From positions 682,001 through 746,000 of the forward strand of contig NZ_JABUBU010000001.1 of the NCBI RefSeq assembly GCF_019834675.1: a stretch of DNA of 64,000 nucleotides, in the 5' to 3' direction. The translations under genes and the position numbers were made by a program. Positions 63,098-64,000 of the stretch are shown here, piece by piece. Source of the stretch: Rhodococcoides corynebacterioides (GTDB lineage Bacteria > Actinomycetota > Actinomycetes > Mycobacteriales > Mycobacteriaceae). A model generated the notes under the pieces. The model saw only the letters and a list, made by a program, of their open reading frames with translations, had not been told where the DNA came from and ran no database searches. How positions within the stretch are numbered: the first letter of the stretch is position 1; each line of letters starts with the position of its first letter.

Positions 63098-64000
63098 TCG
63101 CCGGGAGGCGGCGCGTCGGCGCGGTCGTCGCGGCGCTCGCCGCCGTGCTCGCCCTCCTCGGGGTGGCCGGCTGCTCGTCGGGCAGCGGCGCGTCCGACCT
63201 CGACGACGGGGTGCTCGTCGTCGGCACCGAGGGCACGTACAGCCCCTTCAGCTTCCAGGGCGACGACGGGCAGCTGACCGGATACGACGTCGACGTGGTG
63301 CGGGCGGTCGGGGAGCGGCTCGGCGTCCGCGTCGACTTCGTCCAGACCCCGTTCGACTCCATCTTCGCGGGGTTGCAGAGCGGTCGGTTCGACCTGATTG
63401 CCAACCAGGTCACCGTCAACGACGAGCGCCGCGAGCGCTACGACCTCTCCCGGCCCTACACGGTGTCGGAGGGCGAGATCCTCGCCCGGACGGGGGACAC
63501 GTCGATCACGTCCCTCGCCGATCTGGCCGGGCGCACCACCGCGCAGTCGTCCACGAGCAACTGGGCCGAGGTGGCGGCCGACGCCGGCGCTCGCGTCGAG
63601 GCCGTCGAAGGGTTCGTCCAGGCCGTCCAACTGGTCAAGGACGGGCGCGTCGACGCCACCGTCAACGATTCCCTCGCCGTCGCCGAGTACTTCGCGCAGA
63701 CCGGTGACACGGGCGTCGCCGTCGCGGCGCAGACGGGCGACACCAGCCTGCAGGCCTTCGCCGCACGCAAGGACAGCGGCCTGATGGACCGCGTGAACGA
63801 GGCCCTGCAGGGTCTCTACGACGACGGCACGCTGACGCGGATCTCCGAGCAGTACTTCGGGTCCGACGTCGCGGTGCCGGACGAGGCCGAGTTCGCGGCG
63901 ACCGAGGAGGCGACCGGCGGCTCGGGGACGTCGACCGGCGACCTGATCGCGCGCAACCTCGTGCCGATGCTGAAGGCGACCGTCACGATGACGTTGCCGC
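63094..64000 (+). CDS. amino-acid ABC transporter: binding lipoprotein apparently fused to a permease (3' end outside the window)
   Basis: Reading from the ATG that overlaps the deoA stop (ATGA), 302 codons are open to the window edge. A lipoprotein signal comes first (lipobox GVAGC, Cys27). An SBP family 3 domain follows (LVVGTEGTYSPFSF, GYDVDVVRAVGERLG, PFDSIFAGLQSGRFDLIAN, then RYDLSRPY and YFGSD at the end, about residue 258). After an acidic Ser/Gly linker the sequence turns into LIARNLVPMLKATVTMTLP, which looks like the start of a HisM/GlnP-type permease (multi-helix domain outside the window). This would be a single-chain binding protein-permease. Its ligand, probably a polar amino acid, is unknown. 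Co-transcription with cdd-deoA is unusual. Confidence 0.85.
   Translation, partial: MIAGRRRVGAVVAALAAVLALLGVAGCSSGSGASDLDDGVLVVGTEGTYSPFSFQGDDGQLTGYDVDVVRAVGERLGVRVDFVQTPFDSIFAGLQSGRFDLIANQVTVNDERRERYDLSRPYTVSEGEILARTGDTSITSLADLAGRTTAQSSTSNWAEVAADAGARVEAVEGFVQAVQLVKDGRVDATVNDSLAVAEYFAQTGDTGVAVAAQTGDTSLQAFAARKDSGLMDRVNEALQGLYDDGTLTRISEQYFGSDVAVPDEAEFAATEEATGGSGTSTGDLIARNLVPMLKATVTMTLP

Overview
The window is a very GC-rich stretch of chromosome from a mycolic-acid actinobacterium, most likely a Rhodococcus or close relative. The signs are frequent GTG starts, a mycobacterial-type DnaE2 with a LexA box, a 13E12/DUF222-HNH gene, an actinobacterial SAM-IV riboswitch ahead of metY-metX, an sdhCDAB operon, and an inositol operon ordered as in Corynebacterium and Rhodococcus. 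No rRNA, tRNA, CRISPR array, prophage or insertion sequence was seen.

Positions 1-13265 hold mostly unlinked genes. They are the end of an alpha/beta hydrolase, a small putative membrane protein, an ABM-domain protein, a divergent NmrA-like reductase and FAD monooxygenase, an MMPL transporter, surE, a PfkB-type kinase, SOS-controlled dnaE2, a DUF4349 lipoprotein, trmL, folD and a DUF3017 membrane protein. Positions 13286-25757 are one leftward operon: a 3507-residue three-module NRPS (C-A-T-C-A-T-C-A-T-TE) coupled by 4-base overlaps to a DrrAB-type ABC exporter. This is the most likely place for an undescribed product. Positions 25936-28812 carry metX and metY under a SAM-IV riboswitch. Positions 29081-35602 hold an MFS exporter, xthA, trpS, a D,D-carboxypeptidase and the DUF222-HNH gene.

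Positions 35686-50259 form a complete myo-inositol system. A tightly overlapped leftward operon (iolC, a Cgl0159-family aldolase-like gene, iolB, iolD, iolE, iolG, iolH, mmsA) would oxidise, dehydrate, open, isomerise, phosphorylate and cleave inositol, and convert malonic semialdehyde to acetyl-CoA. Divergent from it are a GntR regulator, a further Gfo/Idh/MocA dehydrogenase and a CUT2-type ABC importer. The iolC-gntR gap and the importer promoter share a TGTC-N13-GACA inverted repeat, a candidate operator. Positions 50321-56306 look like a second polyol module: SDR, two Gfo/Idh/MocA dehydrogenases, an IolE-like TIM barrel, a divergent LacI regulator and a PhyH-type dioxygenase. The upstream regions of the regulator and the dioxygenase share an identical 13-mer.

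The right end has an acyl-CoA dehydrogenase, the sdhCDAB operon (succinate dehydrogenase) and a divergent cdd-deoA pyrimidine-salvage pair overlapping a truncated amino-acid ABC gene. In that gene a lipoprotein binding domain appears to run into a permease. Bidirectional hairpin terminators separate several convergent pairs.
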